A stretch of 6,002 nt of DNA from Opitutia bacterium (GTDB lineage: Bacteria; Verrucomicrobiota; Verrucomicrobiia; Opitutales; JANYDI01): the NCBI GenBank assembly GCA_025363695.1, contig JANYDI010000044.1:1-6002 (forward strand), written 5' to 3'. The position numbers and the translations under genes were made by a program. The notes beneath the pieces are model-generated. The model was not told where the DNA came from. It saw only the letters and a list, made by a program, of their open reading frames with translations, and made no database searches. Shown in pieces: positions 4,713 to 6,002 of this stretch; position 1 is the stretch's first letter, and each line of letters begins with the position of its first letter.

Positions 4713-5759
4713 TTAATGCCTATTCCTTACGCCCGCCAAAAAACTATGCATGCTGGCGTGGTGGTGGGACTGGTTGATGAGCTGAGCATCCTCGCCGAGG
4801 GCCTTGGCCACGAGGTCGTACTCTTGGCGTAAATTCGTTTGGATGATGTAGGGATTATCCGTATTGATGCAAAAAGGAATGCCCTCGGAGGTAAGGAGGC
4901 GAATGAGGTCTGCAATTTCACGTAAATTTAAAATCGAGCCCGTAATGAGGTTAACCGATGGGCAAATCTCCAAGCAAACTTGGCGCTCACGTAGCGTTTT
5001 GCACAGACGCTCCTTTTGCTTGCCTTCGGCCTTACGTAGCTCAATGCCATGGCCAATGCGCTGGGGGCGTATCCACTCCAGGACTGCCTCCATGCCATCC
5101 GGACCGCTATGAGCGGTTTCCCCCACATGCCAAGTAATCCCTAAGCCGCGTTCACGAGCGGGCTCAATCATTTTACCTACGACTTTCAGCCATTCTACGT
5201 TGCTATCGTTGAGAAGGGACTCCGGCCCGGCCATATCAATCCCCACAACGCCATGAGCGCCCTTCAAAGCTCCACGACCTCCAAAGTCCATCGCTGCGTT
5301 CACAATGATGGCGTTGCGCTCGTGTGAAAACTCCTTGCCCATGGAAAACAAAATGCCCGTCTGAACACGATAGTGCATCGACGCCCGTTCAAGCCCATGA
5401 ATGGTCGCTAAAATAATGGCGTCCAAGGTATGCAGGCCCTCGCGTACGCGCTTTAAGGGATTGTAACGGATTTCAACCGCATGCATACGACCGGCACGTC
5501 CCGAACGCCGATACGCCTTGGCCACCAGCTGGTAAGCCGACTCACTGGCCGTACGCGGCGAAGACTGTATCAACTCCGTCCCATGAAAGTACCGATTCAG
5601 AAAATCATCCAGGTTGTGGATAGCCTCCGGCCGCACCGTCAAGTATTCCTCCAGCTCATCAAAGGTCTTAAAATCCGTCTGCAGGCCGCTGTCCGAGAGC
5701 AACTCCCACAGCACCGCCGCAGGGACCGCCCCGCCCATGTGAATGTGTAGGTCTATCAT
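4713..5759 (-). CDS. Adenosine deaminase-family purine deaminase
   Basis: Zinc amidohydrolase of the ADA/AMP deaminase superfamily, predicted to hydrolyse adenosine (or a related aminopurine nucleoside) to inosine and ammonia in the cytosol, in purine salvage. Length 348 residues (E. coli Add 333). Metal and catalytic positions in order: DLHIHMGGA with H5 and H7, EIRYNP at 96-101, GIDMAGPE at 173-180 (family GxDLxGxE), TWHVGET with H211 and catalytic E214, RIGHGIEL with H237, EICPSVN at 264-270, and INTDNP with metal Asp D301. The second Asp of the usual TDDP motif, which contacts the purine, is Asn302 here, so this may be a divergent subfamily and the exact substrate is uncertain. The ATG at 5759 gives the usual DLHxH N-terminus, but no Shine-Dalgarno is visible upstream (AAAACCAAAAAAACACC). 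Purine salvage fits a host-dependent bacterium. Flanked by repeat copies 4 and 5 in opposite orientation. Confidence 0.9.
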   Translation of the reverse strand: MIDLHIHMGGAVPAAVLWELLSDSGLQTDFKTFDELEEYLTVRPEAIHNLDDFLNRYFHGTELIQSSPRTASESAYQLVAKAYRRSGRAGRMHAVEIRYNPLKRVREGLHTLDAIILATIHGLERASMHYRVQTGILFSMGKEFSHERNAIIVNAAMDFGGRGALKGAHGVVGIDMAGPESLLNDSNVEWLKVVGKMIEPARERGLGITWHVGETAHSGPDGMEAVLEWIRPQRIGHGIELRKAEGKQKERLCKTLRERQVCLEICPSVNLITGSILNLREIADLIRLLTSEGIPFCINTDNPYIIQTNLRQEYDLVAKALGEDAQLINQSHHHASMHSFLAGVRNRH

Positions 5760-5778
5760 GGTGTTTTTTTGGTTTTAA

Positions 5779-5869
5779 AGGGCCAAGGGGACGTTGTCCC
5801 CTTGGATCCCCTAACTGGTAGCGAATTATGAAAATGCTGCGCATTTTCAGCAATTCGCTACCAGGAAGG
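5779..5869 (+). repeat. Structured repeat element, copy 5 (upstream of the deaminase gene)
   Basis: Border AAAGGGC, then hairpin 5783-5805 (perfect 10-bp stem CCAAGGGGAC, loop GTT) and the constant GATCCCC. The long hairpin spans 5815-5864: a 13-bp outer stem CTGGTAGCGAATT, an asymmetric internal loop (AT opposite AGC), an 8-bp inner stem GAAAATGC/GCATTTTC and a three-base loop. The apex equals the core of copies 1 and 2 minus one base. GGAAGG follows, but the rest of the tail and the terminal palindrome are not recognisable. The short hairpin starts 24 bp upstream of the deaminase ATG and would lie in its leader if transcription starts further out. Confidence 0.8.
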
Positions 5870-5917
5870 AAATGCTAGGGCGTGCGAACAATTAACTAAG
5901 CTTAAAACCACAAAATG
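5870..5917. other. Spacer with no recognised feature
   Basis: An AT-leaning gap between repeat copy 5 and the REP-like unit. I see no gene, tRNA or clear promoter in it. Confidence 0.4.
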
Positions 5918-6002
5918 AGAGCCCTGAAGGGGCGAATGCTTGTCAGCCCAGGGCTTTAGCCCTGGGTTTTGGCATGGAAAAAAGATTTAGAGCCCTGTAA
6001 GG
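5918..6002 (+). repeat. REP-like palindromic repeat, one unit plus start of a second
   Basis: AGAGCCCTGAAGGGGCG (5918-5934) is followed by a perfect 9-bp stem with a two-base loop, CCCAGGGCT-TT-AGCCCTGGG (5947-5966), and then TTTT. A second AGAGCCCTGTAAGG begins at 5989 and runs off the window, so units are about 71 bp apart. The arrangement resembles dispersed extragenic palindromes associated with RAYT (IS200-like) transposases in several phyla; that comparison is from memory. It is unrelated in sequence to the five structured elements. The T-run could also let it act as a plus-strand terminator. Confidence 0.55.

Noticed and set aside
4401..5869. Integron-like attC sites or cassette array
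   Set aside because: The hairpins with extrahelical bases recall attC, but there is no GTTRRRY core, orientation alternates rather than being uniform, and no integrase is in the window.
2935..5869. Insertion sequence or composite transposon bounded by the inverted elements
   Set aside because: There is no transposase, no target-site duplication that I can see, and the enclosed genes are housekeeping enzymes.

Overview
This 6 kb window looks like chromosomal DNA of a host-associated, probably protist- or animal-dwelling, Gram-negative bacterium. All four protein-coding loci read on the minus strand. In transcription order they are an adenosine deaminase-family enzyme (5759-4713), MurA for peptidoglycan synthesis (4350-3067), and two tandem paralogous proteins with an F-box-like N-terminus followed by cysteine-type leucine-rich repeats (2920-1718 and about 1619-103). 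F-box/LRR proteins are eukaryote-like, and in bacteria they are typical of amoeba symbionts and intracellular pathogens, where they can act as host ubiquitin-system effectors. I cannot name the genus. A PVC-superphylum lineage is a tentative guess, based on the general look of the deaminase and the REP-like palindrome at 5918-6002. MurA keeps the catalytic cysteine that Chlamydiaceae have replaced by Asp, so Chlamydiaceae itself is unlikely.

Layout. 1-77: truncated copy of a structured repeat element. 103-1619: F-box/LRR gene 1, whose signal-peptide start is thrown out of frame by an extra 8-bp tandem repeat unit. 1718-2920: F-box/LRR gene 2, with an intact signal peptide and a frameshifted, shortened C-terminus. 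2935-3066: second element copy. 3067-4350: murA. 4401-4563 and 4587-4712: two back-to-back element copies filling the 362-bp gap. 4713-5759: deaminase. 5779-5869: fifth copy. 5918-6002: a different, REP-like palindrome.

The two most interesting signals are not the housekeeping genes. (1) A multi-hairpin element of about 90-160 bp occurs five times in strictly alternating orientation. Its short GC-rich hairpin always faces the single housekeeping gene beside it, and its other end always faces the LRR pair or another element. The stems differ in sequence but keep pairing through matched changes in both arms, so the fold appears to be conserved. (2) The two LRR paralogs differ by one copy of an 8-bp repeat (3 versus 2) between the signal peptide and the F-box. 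This is either contingency-type (phase-variable) switching of an exported effector or a fresh pseudogene. The enzymes are not obviously functionally linked to the LRR proteins; the shared repeat borders are what unify the region.
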